Assembly (NCBI GenBank): GCA_037447655.1
Contig: JBBHKE010002516.1
Location: 1 to 35,134, forward strand
DNA from: Zygnema cylindricum
Taxonomy: Eukaryota; Streptophyta; Zygnematophyceae; Zygnematales; Zygnemataceae
DNA length: 35,134 bases
Reading direction: 5' to 3'
The notes beneath the pieces are model-generated. The model was given only the letters and a program-made list of their open reading frames with translations, was not told where the DNA came from and ran no database searches. This document shows positions 19,555 through 29,162 of this stretch, piece by piece (the stretch's first letter is position 1; every line of letters begins with the position of its first letter). The position numbers and the translations under genes are program-made.

Positions 19555-20613
19555 TGTAGAAATTAATGGTCTTTTAAAGTATTTTCTAGGTTTGAATAGA
19601 AATATAGAAAGAAGCCGAGGCAGTCTACCTCTAACTTCTCTCTCCAACTTGTCGCAATCACTGAGAAATTGGAGAGGAAGCTAGAGCCATGGCTACCTAG
19701 GCTATCCAGAGGTTTACGGGATATAAATATTAGTTTATTTACCATTATGGGTTTATTTACTAAAAGTATATGTGATACCTCCAGGATTTGATCTTGGTAC
19801 CTGCTAGACTGGAAGCTCTCGGTAGCCGGTAGCCTTATCCGTTAAGTCTAGACCGAGTGTTACGTACTATTGGGTTTAATACTTACTTAAACATTAACAC
19901 GTAGGATTATTCATATAACTGAAACTGTTTACGGGAGACATAGATCCATTAATGTAAAGGTACGAATTAGAGTACGGATAAGAAACGAATACCGCGCGTT
20001 TATTTCTTTAGCGAAACGAATACCGCGCATGTATTTATTACGGCTACGATTAAATGTGAATTTAATCGGACGGCAGGAATTAAACGCCAAGATCGCGGAA
20101 GAGGATTTCGGCGGTTCTTTGTCATCGCCACATCGGATGACACGTGGCGAAATGACATTGGATCGCGGCATCTTCGAGGATTAAGGGAGCGAATCCAGAT
20201 ATACCCCGTGTCGACATTTAGGCCATGTCATACAATATTCGTACAGAAAGTACACCGGCAGCTGTACTTTTGTGTATGGAAGTGTAATCTGATTGGCTCC
20301 GTACATCAGTAGATAGAGTCTGTGAGAGAGATAGGACTTAGAAAAATTAGGAGATAGAACCTTCTCTCCCAGAGAGCTTCTGTACAAAAGGTCAACTTTG
20401 ACCCTTCGTAACTTACTCCTCAAGGGAGAAAATTCAGAGATTCTTTTTGCTATCGACTCAGGGGAGTCTTGCCTTCACAAAGGTGAAGTTGGTCAGAGTT
20501 TTTGTCTGCCAGGGTGGCAGCTATTCTTGCTGAAACACAAAGGGGTCAGGGTTATCCTAGAAACTTCTTAGAAGATGTCCACTCTGAGGACTTATGGAGG
20601 TCTCAGAGTTTCA
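19555..20613 (+). repeat. 5' LTR of the copia element
   Basis: Length 1059 bp. It contains an antisense tRNA-like block (about 19775-19860), the dyad CTCTCCCAGAGAG (20364-20376), a degraded TATA TACAAAAGG (20383), a hairpin GACTCAGGGGAGTC (20455-20468) and, 20 nt before its end, the probable Gag ATG at 20594. Confidence 0.9.
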
Positions 20614-21436
20614 GGTTATGGGCCCACCCTCTAGGGTACCAATCTTTAATGGAACTGGCTTCATATACTGGGAAAGTATGATGATAGGAGCTCTATGCGA
20701 AAAAAGGTTTTGGGGGATAGTGAGTGGACGATTGGGGCGTCCATCAAGTCTTGGAATTCCTCCAGGGTTTGAAGGAAGTAGATTCACAAAGAAAGCAGGT
20801 CCATCTTCAACGGAGGAGACAAAGGAAGGAGAGGTGGTGGACAAAGGAGCGGAGAAGGAGACGACCACACCAATAGTAACTAGTTCAGCATTCATGTCAC
20901 CTATTCCGAGGAATGAGGAGAATGATACTAAAACCTTGGATTTCAACAATATGGCGGCAAAGCACTTCATCTTACGCCATCTTACTCAAGGACTTGCATG
21001 TTCTCATTCGCAGGTAGAAAGGGTATCCGATCTATGGATGGCTCTCATAGAGATGTACCGAAGTAGTACGATTCAGCAACAACATTTGGCTGATTAGAAA
21101 GTTAAGGAATATGTATACAAAGGGGAGAAAATGTTGGATTTTTGCAATGAGCTTGCTACACTCTTCATAGAGTTAGAGAGTGCCGGAAAATATTTTAGCG
21201 AAAAAGAAAAGGTTAACTGTTTACTGATGAAGTTACCCGATGAGTTCGAAAACATAGTCAACCGTGTGCAGGACTTGCCAGACTCAAGGTGGATATGGAA
21301 CTCAGTGGTAGGGATGATTCTCGTTCGGGAGAATACGATTGAGACTATGGGGGAAGGGAGCAGAAAAATCAGGGCGACGAGTTCGAGCGAAGGGCTCCCA
21401 AAGGTTAATGTCATTTTTGAAAGAAACTGGGGCACT
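20594..21436 (+). pseudogene. gag: Copia Gag, interrupted
   Basis: Starts ATG-GAG inside the LTR (MEVSEFQVMGPPSRVPIFNG), giving the copia Gag pattern FNGTGFIYWESMM. The UBN2-like region includes SHSQVERVSDLWMALIEMY and FIELESAGKYFSEKEKVNC. Broken by an in-frame TAG at 21095. After about 21400 the reading frame changes, and the CCHC zinc knuckle (21412-21450, next frame) has a stop codon TGA where the second Cys is expected; the remaining GHYMAEC is intact. The protein would build the particle and package RNA. The start is supported by the same ATG in two other LTRs. Confidence 0.8.
20614..20628 (+). other. Primer-binding site: half initiator tRNA-Met
   Basis: GGTTATGGGCCCACC directly follows the 5' LTR (ends 20613). 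It complements 15 nt of the initiator tRNA-Met anticodon arm (GGUGGGCCCAUAACC in plant-type tRNA). It is coding, within Q-V-M-G-P-P of Gag. Confidence 0.8.
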
Positions 21437-21438
21437 AT

Positions 21439-22005
21439 ATGGCAGAGTGCACTAAGCTAACCGAGCTTCCGTTAAAGGAGGGGCAGATTGGTGGAACCCC
21501 GAGAGGAAAGAAAAAGGCCCTTGTGACACAGGTACATGAGGCGGAATCCGAGGACGAGGACGATGAGCTTCTTTTGGATGAGGAGTTGGAGGCGAAAAAC
21601 GAGGTCGAAATTCCAAGAAGGCAGAAATGTGCTTACGATGGATTGAAAAGTAAAGCAGGCTGGATTATAGATTCATGTGCCTCCATGCACATGTGTAAGG
21701 ATAGGCACCTGTTCACTAAGATAAGAAAGATTCTCACCGTAGAGATAGAGTACGGGGATGGGAGGATAGTCACCACTACTCTTGTAGGATCGGTAGATCT
21801 GAAAGTGTTAGTAGAAGGAAAGACATCCATAGTAACATTCTCCGTTGTATTGTTTATTCCGGAGCTGAACAAAAACCTCATCTTTACATCTGTATTAGAT
21901 GATAAGGGTTTTTTTACTAGCACTAGGGAAGGAGTCTTTAATGCTAGTTTTGAGGAGGATGTCTATTTCATTGCTGAGAAGGTAGCCATGGGATGTTTAG
22001 GCTGA
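21439..22005 (+). pseudogene. pol: Copia protease region
   Basis: After the end of the zinc knuckle (MAECTKL) comes an acidic linker (EAESEDEDDELLLDEE), then the aspartic protease motif WIIDSCASMHMCKD. The usual active site is D-S/T-G; here Gly is Cys, probably a one-base change that would disable it. Downstream are the flap-like VEIEYGDGRIVTTTLVGSV and FIPELNKNLI typical of copia proteases. It ends at TGA 22003; a frameshift separates it from integrase. Confidence 0.8.
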
Positions 22006-22055
22006 TTTGAAGTAATGAAACGAAGAAACTTTATTATGCTGGTGTTCATGATATT

Positions 22056-23261
22056 ATGATGTGGCATAAGAGGCTTGGGCATGTGAATCTAGATAAGTTA
22101 AGAGAGATGAAAAAGATGGGAGTGGTGGAAGGGATTCAGTTCAGTGAGAGTGATAATATAAGTGATTGTAGTGGATGTGCTCAAGGTAAAGCACATAGAT
22201 TACCCTTTCCTAAAACAACCACCTATAAGGGAGAAAATTTTTTAGATCTAGTACACATAGATATTTGGGTACCGGCTAAAGTGCCCTCACCGGGGGGGAA
22301 GAGATTTATGATGACTATCACTGATGATTGGTCTCGGTATTCCCGGGTGTATTTTTTGAAAAACAAGTCTGAAGCTCAGGATTGTTTTAGACAATATAAA
22401 GTATGGAGCAAAAACCTCCATGAAACTCCAATCAAGAGAATAAGGAGTGACAATGGTGGAGAGTATACTTCTAACCAGTTTGAGGATTTTCTAAGGGAAG
22501 ATGGGGTCCAACACCTAAAGACAGTTTTAGAAAACCCGGAACAGAATGGGGTAGCTGAAAGGTTAAATATAACACTAATCGATAGTGCTAGAAGTATGTT
22601 GTCGGATAAGAAGATAGGAAAAAGTTTTTGGGCAGAAGCAATGAACTGTGCTAATTACCTCAAAAATAGAGTTCTTACTTCAGCTATAAACGATGAAACA
22701 CCTTATGAGAGATGGACAGGCCGGAAACCAGACAAATCTCACTTAAAGGTTTTCGGCAGTCAAGTATTCAGTCTAGATAGAGATCGGTCTAATTGGAAGC
22801 TAGATCCTAAAGGAAAACCGGGATACTTGTCAGGATATGATGAGGATGTTAAAGGATATAGAGTTTATGATCTAAAAAGGGAAGATATAATCTTAGTAAA
22901 GCATCTAGTAGTCATGGATGAAGGAAAGTCTGTGGATCCCTTCAAGTATACAAAGTTAGTAGAAATCAGATTTGAGTCAGAAAATTCCGATGACTTTAAG
23001 CTTCCTAACTATCCTCATTTTAGAGAAGATGACATTCTTGCAGGTACAAATCAGACCGAAAAGGACTCGGCTGTGGAAACTCCAGTGACAACTCTTCCCG
23101 AAGCTGAAGACATGGTGGAAATTGATTCGGAATTAATGGATAGAGGAGAAGCCGAGATTGTTCGAAAGAATCCACGAGAACCATCTATCCGACCTCAGAT
23201 TTTGAGGGGGGGAGGAGAAGTAGCAAAAGATTGCAAGAAAAACAGGTTAATAACAAGGTAA
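22056..23261 (+). pseudogene. pol: Copia integrase, largely intact
   Basis: A 401-residue stretch. The HHCC zinc domain has H4, H9 (WHKRLGH), C38 and C41 (CSGC). The DDE core has D69 (HIDIW), D132 (RSDNGGEY) and E168 (GVAERLN), giving D,D(35)E with exact spacing. The copia-type C-terminal region follows (WTGRKPDKSHLKVFG, GYDEDVKGYRVYD). It inserts the cDNA into the genome; family members give 5-bp duplications, which fits CATAT here. The frame opens upstream of the ATG; stops at 22006 and 23259 and shifts on both sides mark decay. Confidence 0.9.
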
Positions 23262-23354
23262 CAAAACTATCTCATCAAGATTAACCTCGGACTTATGGAG
23301 AGGCGATGACTTGTCCAGAAAAAAAACCGGTGGAAGACAGCCATCAATGAGGAG

Positions 23355-24011
23355 ATGGCCTCAATTATGGCAGCCGATACTTGGGAGCAGGTGGATTGTC
23401 CACCTAACCGAAAACCAATCTGTTGTAAGTGGGTTTTCAAATTAAAACTGAACTCAGATAACACAGTCGAGCGCTACAAGACCAGATTAGTGGCAAAGGG
23501 ATTTACACAAAAGGAGGGAATTGACTACGAAGAAACATTTGCTCCGGTCGTCAGATTTCCCTCCGTCCGCATACTTCTAAGTCTAGCAGCAGCGGAAGAC
23601 ATGGAGGTCCACCAAATGGACATCAAGATAACCTTCTTGCATGGAGAATTGGAAGAGGAGATCTTCATGCGACAACCCGAAGGATTTGTGGAGGAAGGAG
23701 AGGAGAGTAAAGTATGCCAGGTGATTAAATCTCTTTGTGGTTTGAAACAGGCGCCTCAACAGTGGAATAAGAAGCTTGATGAGTTTCTTATCGGTCTAGG
23801 ATATATCCGGATCAGCTCAGATCACTCAATCTATGTTTTTGAAGATGAGGAAGGTTTTATATTTATTGCAATTTATGTTGATGATTTGCTTGTTTTAAGT
23901 AAATCAATGGAAAAAATTAATAAACTAAAAACCGATCTTAAGGGGAGATTTGAAATAAAGGATATGGGGGAAGCAAAATACATTTTCGGAATTCAAGTAG
24001 AAAGAGACTGA
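23355..24011 (+). pseudogene. pol: Copia reverse transcriptase
   Basis: 218 residues in this block. Motifs: CCKWVFKLKLNSD, RLVAKGFTQKEGIDYEETFA, first catalytic Asp D89 (VHQMDIKITFLHG), the copia signature LCGLKQAPQQW, and the polymerase site YVDD (Y174-D177). All three catalytic aspartates are present. Interrupted at TGA 24009, with reading continuing in the same frame. The upstream 23262-23354 stretch needs two frame changes to connect to integrase. Confidence 0.9.
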
Positions 24012-24029
24012 AAAAGAAAGATTATAAGA

Positions 24030-24887
24030 TTGAATCAAAAAAAAGCAATAGGGAACATGCTTGAAAAATTTCACATGGATAAAACTAGTAGTTGTACAAC
24101 TTTAATGGAGTTGAAGAAAGGAAATGAGGGGAGTGAGGAAGAAGGAGTCATAGTCTTAGATGAGGAATTATCTCCTGAAGAACATAATTTCATGCAGACT
24201 ATTCCTTACAGGCAAGTAGTGGGAAGTCTAATCTATTTTATGAACTGTACCCGGCCGGATTTAGCTGCAGCTGTAGGAGTGCTGAGTAGAAGTCTAAATG
24301 CTCCCACTAAGAGGGATTGGGAGGCAGCTAAGAGAGTCCTTATATATTTGATTGGAACTAGGGATCTATGGTTGCATTTGGGTGGGGAGAATACTGACAT
24401 CACTACTTGGAGTGATGCCAGTTATGGTGATGCTCCGATGAGGAGATGCACTTTTGGATATGTATTATATGTGGGTGATGGGGCTTGCTGTTGGAGTAGC
24501 AAACAACAAAAAGTTATTGCTCAGTCCACCATGGAGGCTGAGTATATGGCCTCTTGCTCTGTTGTAAAATAATTGATGTGGGTCAAGTCTTTGCTTGGTG
24601 AGCTTAGTCACCTTAAGAGTGGTGTGCTGAAAATATTTTGTGATAATCAGGCAGCAATCGCTATTTTTGCCAATCGTAAACATCATTTTAAAGCCAAACA
24701 CATGGACATTAGACTCAACTTTGTTAGAGAGAAAGTAGAAAACAAAATAATCAGTTTAGAGTACCGACCAGATAGTGAGAGGGTAGCAGATATGATGACC
24801 AAACCTGTGCCTTCCCTTAAGCTAATTTTCTGCAGGGAGAAGTGTGGTCTGAAATTAAAGATTGACAAGAAAATAAGGGGAGTGTAG
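24030..24887 (+). pseudogene. pol: Copia RT connection and RNase H
   Basis: From LNQKKAIGNMLEKF through YRQVVGSLIYFMNCTRPDLA (RT connection) to RNase H: catalytic Asp in TTWSDASYGD, Glu in STMEAEYMA and Asp in IFCDNQAAIA. An in-frame TAA at 24570 interrupts between the second and third catalytic residues (SVVK, stop, LMWVK). The C-terminus KHMDIRLNFVREKVE matches the fragment at 13095. The final stop TAG overlaps the first bases of the 3' LTR. Confidence 0.9.
24867..24882 (+). other. Polypurine tract of the copia element
   Basis: AAGAAAATAAGGGGAG lies directly before the 3' LTR start. It is also coding (ending K-I-R-G). Confidence 0.7.
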
Positions 24888-25949
24888 AAATTAATGGTCT
24901 TTTAAAGTATTTTCTAGGTTTGAATAGAAATATAGAAAGAAGCCGAGGCAGTCTACCTCTAACTTCTCTCTCCAACTCTCAAACTTTTCGCAGTCACTGA
25001 GAAATTGGAGAGGAAGCTAGAGCCATGGCTACCTAGGCTATCCAGAGGTTTACGTGATATAAATATTAGTTTATTTACCATTTGGGGTTTATTTACTAAA
25101 AGTATATGTGATACCTCCAGGATTTGATCTTGGTACCTGCCGGACGGTAAGTTGCCGGTAGCCGGTAGCCTTATCCGTTAAGTCTAGACCTAGTGTTACG
25201 TACTAAAGGGTTTGATACTTACCTAAACATTAACACGTAGGATTATTCATATAACTGAAACTGTTTACGGAAGACATAGATCCATTAATGTAAAAGTACG
25301 GATTACAGTACGGATAAGAAACAAATACCGCGCATTTATTTCTTAAGCGAAACGAATAGCGCGCATGTATTTATTACGGCTACGATTAAATGTGAATTTA
25401 ATCAGACGGCCGGAATTAAACGCCGAGATCGCGGAAGAGGATTTCGGCGGTTCTTGGTCATCGCCACATCGGATGACACGTGGCGAAATGACATTGGATC
25501 GCGGCATCTCCGAGGATTAAGGGAGTGAATTGAGATATACCCCGTGTCGACATTTAGGCCATGTCGTACAATGTTCGTACAGAAAGTTCACCGGCAGTTG
25601 TACTTTTGTGTATGGAAGTGTAATCTGATTGGCTCCGTACATCAGTAGATAGAGTCTGTGAGAGAGATAGGACTTAGAAAAATTAGGAGATAGGACCCTC
25701 TCTCCCAGAGAGCTTCAGTACAAAAGGTCAACTTTGACCCTCCATAACTTACTACTCATGGGAGCAAATTCAGAGATTCTTTTTGCTATCGACTCAACGG
25801 ATTCTTGCCTTCTCAGGGGTGAAGTAAGTCAAAGTTTTTGTCTGCCAGAGTGGCAGTTGTTCTTGCTGAAACACAAAGGGGTCAGGGTTATCCTAGAGGC
25901 TTCTTGGAAGCTGTCCACTTTGAGAACTTATGGAGGTCTCACAGTTTCA
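24883..25949 (+). repeat. 3' LTR of the copia element
   Basis: Length 1067 bp. It starts TGTAGAAATT right after the purine tract; the Pol stop codon TAG (24885-24887) is made by its first bases. Against the 5' LTR it carries an extra ~10 bp near 24980 and a mutated second hairpin (25794). It is followed by the target duplication CATAT. Confidence 0.9.
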
Positions 25950-25954
25950 CATAT

Positions 25955-26186
25955 AAATTATCCTTTGTAACAAATGATATTCTAATAACCTCCTCTAACT
26001 CATGTAGAAATGCGTTTGGAAGTACTAATATTAAATGGAGCAAAGATAACTCCATGACATTCCCGCAATCTGTGTATTTGTTCCTCAATCACAATCAACT
26101 AACTAAATAAAATCCCGTGCCTTCAACCAAGAAAAAAAAACAACAGTGGAGTTAGTTATAAAAATTAATGACATTAATGTGTAATT
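25955..26186. other. Element A sequence between copia and the purine array
   Basis: A/T-rich sequence with no gene. It resumes element A after the CATAT duplication. The reading frames at 25734-25970 and 25838-26110 begin in the LTR. Confidence 0.45.
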
Positions 26187-27005
26187 TTAATGGGGGAGTA
26201 AACGAGAGAGGGAGACAGGGGAGTATATGGGAGAGGGAGAAAGGGAAGGAGAAACCACATGATTTTGAGTGTAGGGAAAAGGAAATGGGAGAGGAAGAAG
26301 GAGATTGAGGGTTAGAGAGTAAAATAATTTGAACGGGGGAGGGAGAGTGAAAGGGAGAGGATGAGGGAATGGGAGAGGTGGCAGCCTGAGAGGGTGAGGG
26401 AGAGGGAGAGTATGAGATAATGGGTGAGAGTGCGACAGTTTAAAGGGTGAGAGGGAGAGGGAGAGGGGAAGGGAGAGGGAAGGGGAGAGGAAAAGATAGA
26501 GGCAGATGGAGGGAGTGGGGAGAGAGAGAGGAATATGGGAAGGGAGATAGTGCAGCAGATCGAGAGGGTAAGAAGGAGAGGGTAAGGGAAAGGGAGATGG
26601 AATGTGAGAGAGTAGGGAAGGGAGAGGGAAAGAGAGAGGGAGAGGGAGAGGGGAGGGAGAGGGAAAGAGAGGGTAAAAGGGAGAGGGAGAGATAGAGGCA
26701 GATCGAAGAAGGGGAGAGGGAGAGAGAGAGTGGGAGGGAGATAATGCGGCAGATGAGGAGGGCGAGAAGGAGAGGGAGAGGGAGAGAGAGTGTGGAAGGG
26801 AGAGGGAAAGTGGGAGGGAGAGATAGCGGCAGATCGAGGGAGTGGGGAGAGGGAGAGGAATAGGGGAATGGAGATAGTGCGGCAGATCGAGAGGGTGAGA
26901 AGGAGAGATAAAGGGAAAGAGAGAGGGAGAGGGAGGGGGGAGGGAGAGGGAAAGGGAGAGGGAATGGAGATAGATTGAGAGGGAGAGAGAGAGGTGAAGG
27001 GAGAG
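26187..27005. repeat. Purine-rich degenerate tandem array in element A
   Basis: About 0.8 kb of GGGAGA-type plus-strand purine sequence with a recurring landmark of the form GCGGCAGATCGAGAGGG (near 26552, 26826, 26879; diverged near 26500, 26695, 26745). It is the counterpart of 7960-8945 in element B, whose landmark is GCGACAGATTGAGAGGG. All long frames on both strands here are compositional. Confidence 0.85.
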
Positions 27006-28057
27006 GGCATAAACGAGAGAGAGCACATTTTAAAAAACTTTCAAAATTAAAAGAGGGAGATGAGCATAGGTATGTTCGGAAAAAAAGGGAGCGTGAAAGA
27101 GGGGCGGAGGCAATGAAAGGTAAATGGAGTGACGCAACATATGCAGAGGAAGAAGGAGCCGACACATGCGACCTCGACTCCATGGAAATGAAACGAAGGT
27201 GGCGGCGGTATTTTCGCCTGCTTCTTCATGAAACGGATGAGAATGTGTTTGTTTGACAAAATGACGACGCAGCGTCAGATCCCTAGAAAAACAAAAAAAA
27301 ATGGATGAATGAGATTCGTTCAATAAGGGATCCATTTTTTTGTGGATTGTCCGCATTTGGCGTTAAGCCGTCCCAAATATCATCAACGCCAAATGTTGTT
27401 TTTTATTCTAATTATTTTTATTCATTAATTGTAATTTGTGGTCCATTGTCACTTCGACCCCTTGTTAACGTATACATTAATTATAATTTGGAGTGAAATC
27501 ACCTATAGGCACCATATTAGAATAAACATTTACGCTATATTCGTTCGTTGTACCGAAATGGAGTACATATTGACGCTAATTGGACAAAATACATAGTATA
27601 GTGTTTATATAAACTTAACAGTAAAAAATCACATGAATTAAGAGTACGCAATTTTAAGACGGTTTACGTGGACGTGTAAAATAAAAACAGTTCACTGCTT
27701 TAATTGTAACATCATGACTTCGCACATGCGAATATATTTTACGTTCACACTACAAAACAGGCGATTATAGGAGATCGTGTGCGAACGAGGTTTTTGGCGA
27801 CGAGAGTGAACCCATTTTTTCAGCGCACGTTCATATGCATGTGCGTATAATTTATAATTTATTTTAAATATTTTCAAGGAAAAAGGTACAAATATGTACG
27901 TCTGACATCATCCGTACACCATACTAATTATACATTGTTGTACTTTCGATCTTGACGCTATTTTGTACGGAACCTCAATTATAGTCAAGGAAAAATTAAA
28001 ATCACCTATACTATTTTTGGAAAAAAATCAAAATTTTAAGAACCCAAATTAGTGTCG
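27006..28057. other. Right (L-type) arm of element A
   Basis: Homologous to 9030-10016 of B (gcatttggcgtta...aacgccaaatgttg at 27353-27406). Nearer the end it matches the left arm of element D: 'cttaaaattttgattttttt', 'tttttccttgac', 'gtgtacgg' and 'tgtcagac' on the minus strand. No gene supported. Confidence 0.6.
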
Positions 28058-28082
28058 TTGACACCAATAACGATGCGCGGTG
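28058..28082 (-). repeat. Right terminal inverted repeat of element A
   Basis: This is the partner of 463-487 and is followed by TA. The L-type arm behind it (about 27330-28057) matches the right arm of B and the left arm of D, including a 'gcatttggcgtta...aacgccaaatgttgt' inverted segment at 27353-27406 that also occurs in B at 9313-9356. Confidence 0.8.
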
Positions 28083-28123
28083 TAGTAAATAGTAATAAAA
28101 AGACAAAAGTCAAGAGAACACTA

Positions 28124-28338
28124 CACCGCCAATCGTTATTAGCGTGTAAGTTTTTTTAGCGTATACGAATAATTAGCGTGGTTTATGCTAATTGGGAATT
28201 TGGAAATTTTCGAAGAAATCGTCTATTCTAATTAGGAATTAACTTTTTTTTAAATAGTGTGGATAACTCTATTTGAGAATTAAAAAAAAAAAAGCGTGCC
28301 GAAATTAGCGTACACAACGCTAATAAAGATTGGCGGTG
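28124..28338. mobile_element. Element C: 215-bp MITE of the same family
   Basis: Ends CACCGCCAATCGTTATTAGCGT and inverted CACCGCCAATCTTTATTAGCGT (21/22), TA at 28122-28123 and 28339-28340. The interior is A/T-rich with repeated TAGCGT and ATTAG motifs. No coding capacity. It abuts element D and shares one TA with it. Confidence 0.85.
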
Positions 28339-28340
28339 TA

Positions 28341-29160
28341 CACCGCGAATCGTTATTAGTGTCAATAACTCAAATTTGGGATCTTAAAATTTTGATTTTT
28401 TTCCTCAAATAGGATACATGTTTTTAATTTTTCCTTGACGTTAATTAAGGTAACGTACAAAATAGCGTAAAGCCCAAAAGTATAATATTTAAATAGTGTG
28501 ATGTACGGTCGATGTCAGACCGTACATAAATGTACCTTTTCAAGTGAAAATTTTACCAAAAATGATTTAAATCAGACGCGCACGCTTAGGAACATAGTTC
28601 AAAAGTAGGTGAAAGTAGGCCCATACAATATGCCTATTGTATGCAAAACATACAATATGACCTTAAGACCCATATTGTATTCGGACATATTCGGACCAAT
28701 TAAAACATTCGGACCAAAAATTTTTATTCACACCGTCACATTCGGACGATCGGACGGTCGCTGATAAAAGTAGCGATCTAAGAAGATCACATGAAAAGCC
28801 CATAACACAACTCACGATAAAGGCGCCGACCAAAGGCCTACCATAAAAACGCTACTTTTGAACTAAGCTTAGGAACAAGCGCTAAAAAAATGGGATTAGT
28901 CTGAAACGTAAATTAGCCTGACATGTACGGATGTTTAAATTTCACGACGGCGTACGATTTCAAATATTTTTTACGGATACATATATTAATGTGTATATTC
29001 GTACGGCGAATATTCCATTTTGGCTGTTCCCAAATTATAATTAACGCCGAAATTAGAATACACCTTTTTAAAAAAAAAAATCAAATTCTTTATTAGCATC
29101 AAGTACGGTACATTTTCTTCAACACTATTTAAACTTTGACACTAATAACGATTCGCGGTG
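28341..29160. mobile_element. Element D: 820-bp MITE-like deletion derivative of the A family
   Basis: Ends CACCGCGAATCGTTATTAGTGTCAA, inverted copy identical over at least 22 bp; TA on both sides (28339-28340, 29161-29162). The left 230 bp match the right arm of A and the right 230 bp match the left arm of A, so D is a short internally deleted relative of A. Its middle is occupied by another small inverted-repeat element (28595-28865). Confidence 0.85.
28595..28865. mobile_element. Small inverted-repeat element nested in element D
   Basis: Perfect 14-bp inverted repeats TAGTTCAAAAGTAG (28595-28608) and CTACTTTTGAACTA (28852-28865), flanked by an 11-bp direct repeat GCTTAGGAACA (28584-28594 and 28867-28877, one extra A on the right). 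A duplication of about 9-11 bp fits a Mutator-like MITE. Inside, a CATACAATATG-type palindromic cluster (28622-28680) and repeated ATTCGGAC motifs (28680-28755) stand out. Confidence 0.7.
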
Positions 29161-29162
29161 TA

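Larger units (their letters stand above)
19555..25949 (+). mobile_element. Full-length but degenerate Ty1/copia retrotransposon
   Basis: The LTRs are 19555-20613 and 24883-25949 (TGTAGAAATT...GTTTCA), with target duplication CATAT at 19550-19554 and 25950-25954. The domain order Gag, protease, integrase, RT, RNase H is that of copia. The coding region carries at least three in-frame stops (21095 TAG, 24009 TGA, 24570 TAA) and several frameshifts (about 21400, about 21990, 23260-23330), so it is not autonomous now. The LTRs differ by several indels and many substitutions, older than the neighbouring TR-GAG insertion. Only about 220 bp of element A separate the two. Confidence 0.9.
463..28082. 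mobile_element. Element A: large TA-flanked inverted-repeat DNA transposon, heavily nested
   Basis: The left end (463 rightwards) and the right end (28082 leftwards) are inverted repeats, CACCGCGCATCGTTATT then A/G then GTGTCAA, 24 of 25 positions identical. Both are flanked by TA (461-462 and 28083-28084). The GCGCATCG variant occurs only at these two ends, which supports the pairing. The arm behind the left end matches, inverted, the right arm of element D; the arm behind the right end matches the left arm of D. The span is 27.6 kb because it has taken in element B, a solo-like LTR, a copia fragment, a TR-GAG element and a full copia; without them it would be about 8-9 kb. TA duplication is typical of Tc1/mariner-type transposons, but I see no DDE transposase, so the superfamily is open. 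Residual genes are at 2673-2978, 10134-11895 and 13981-14253. Confidence 0.75.
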
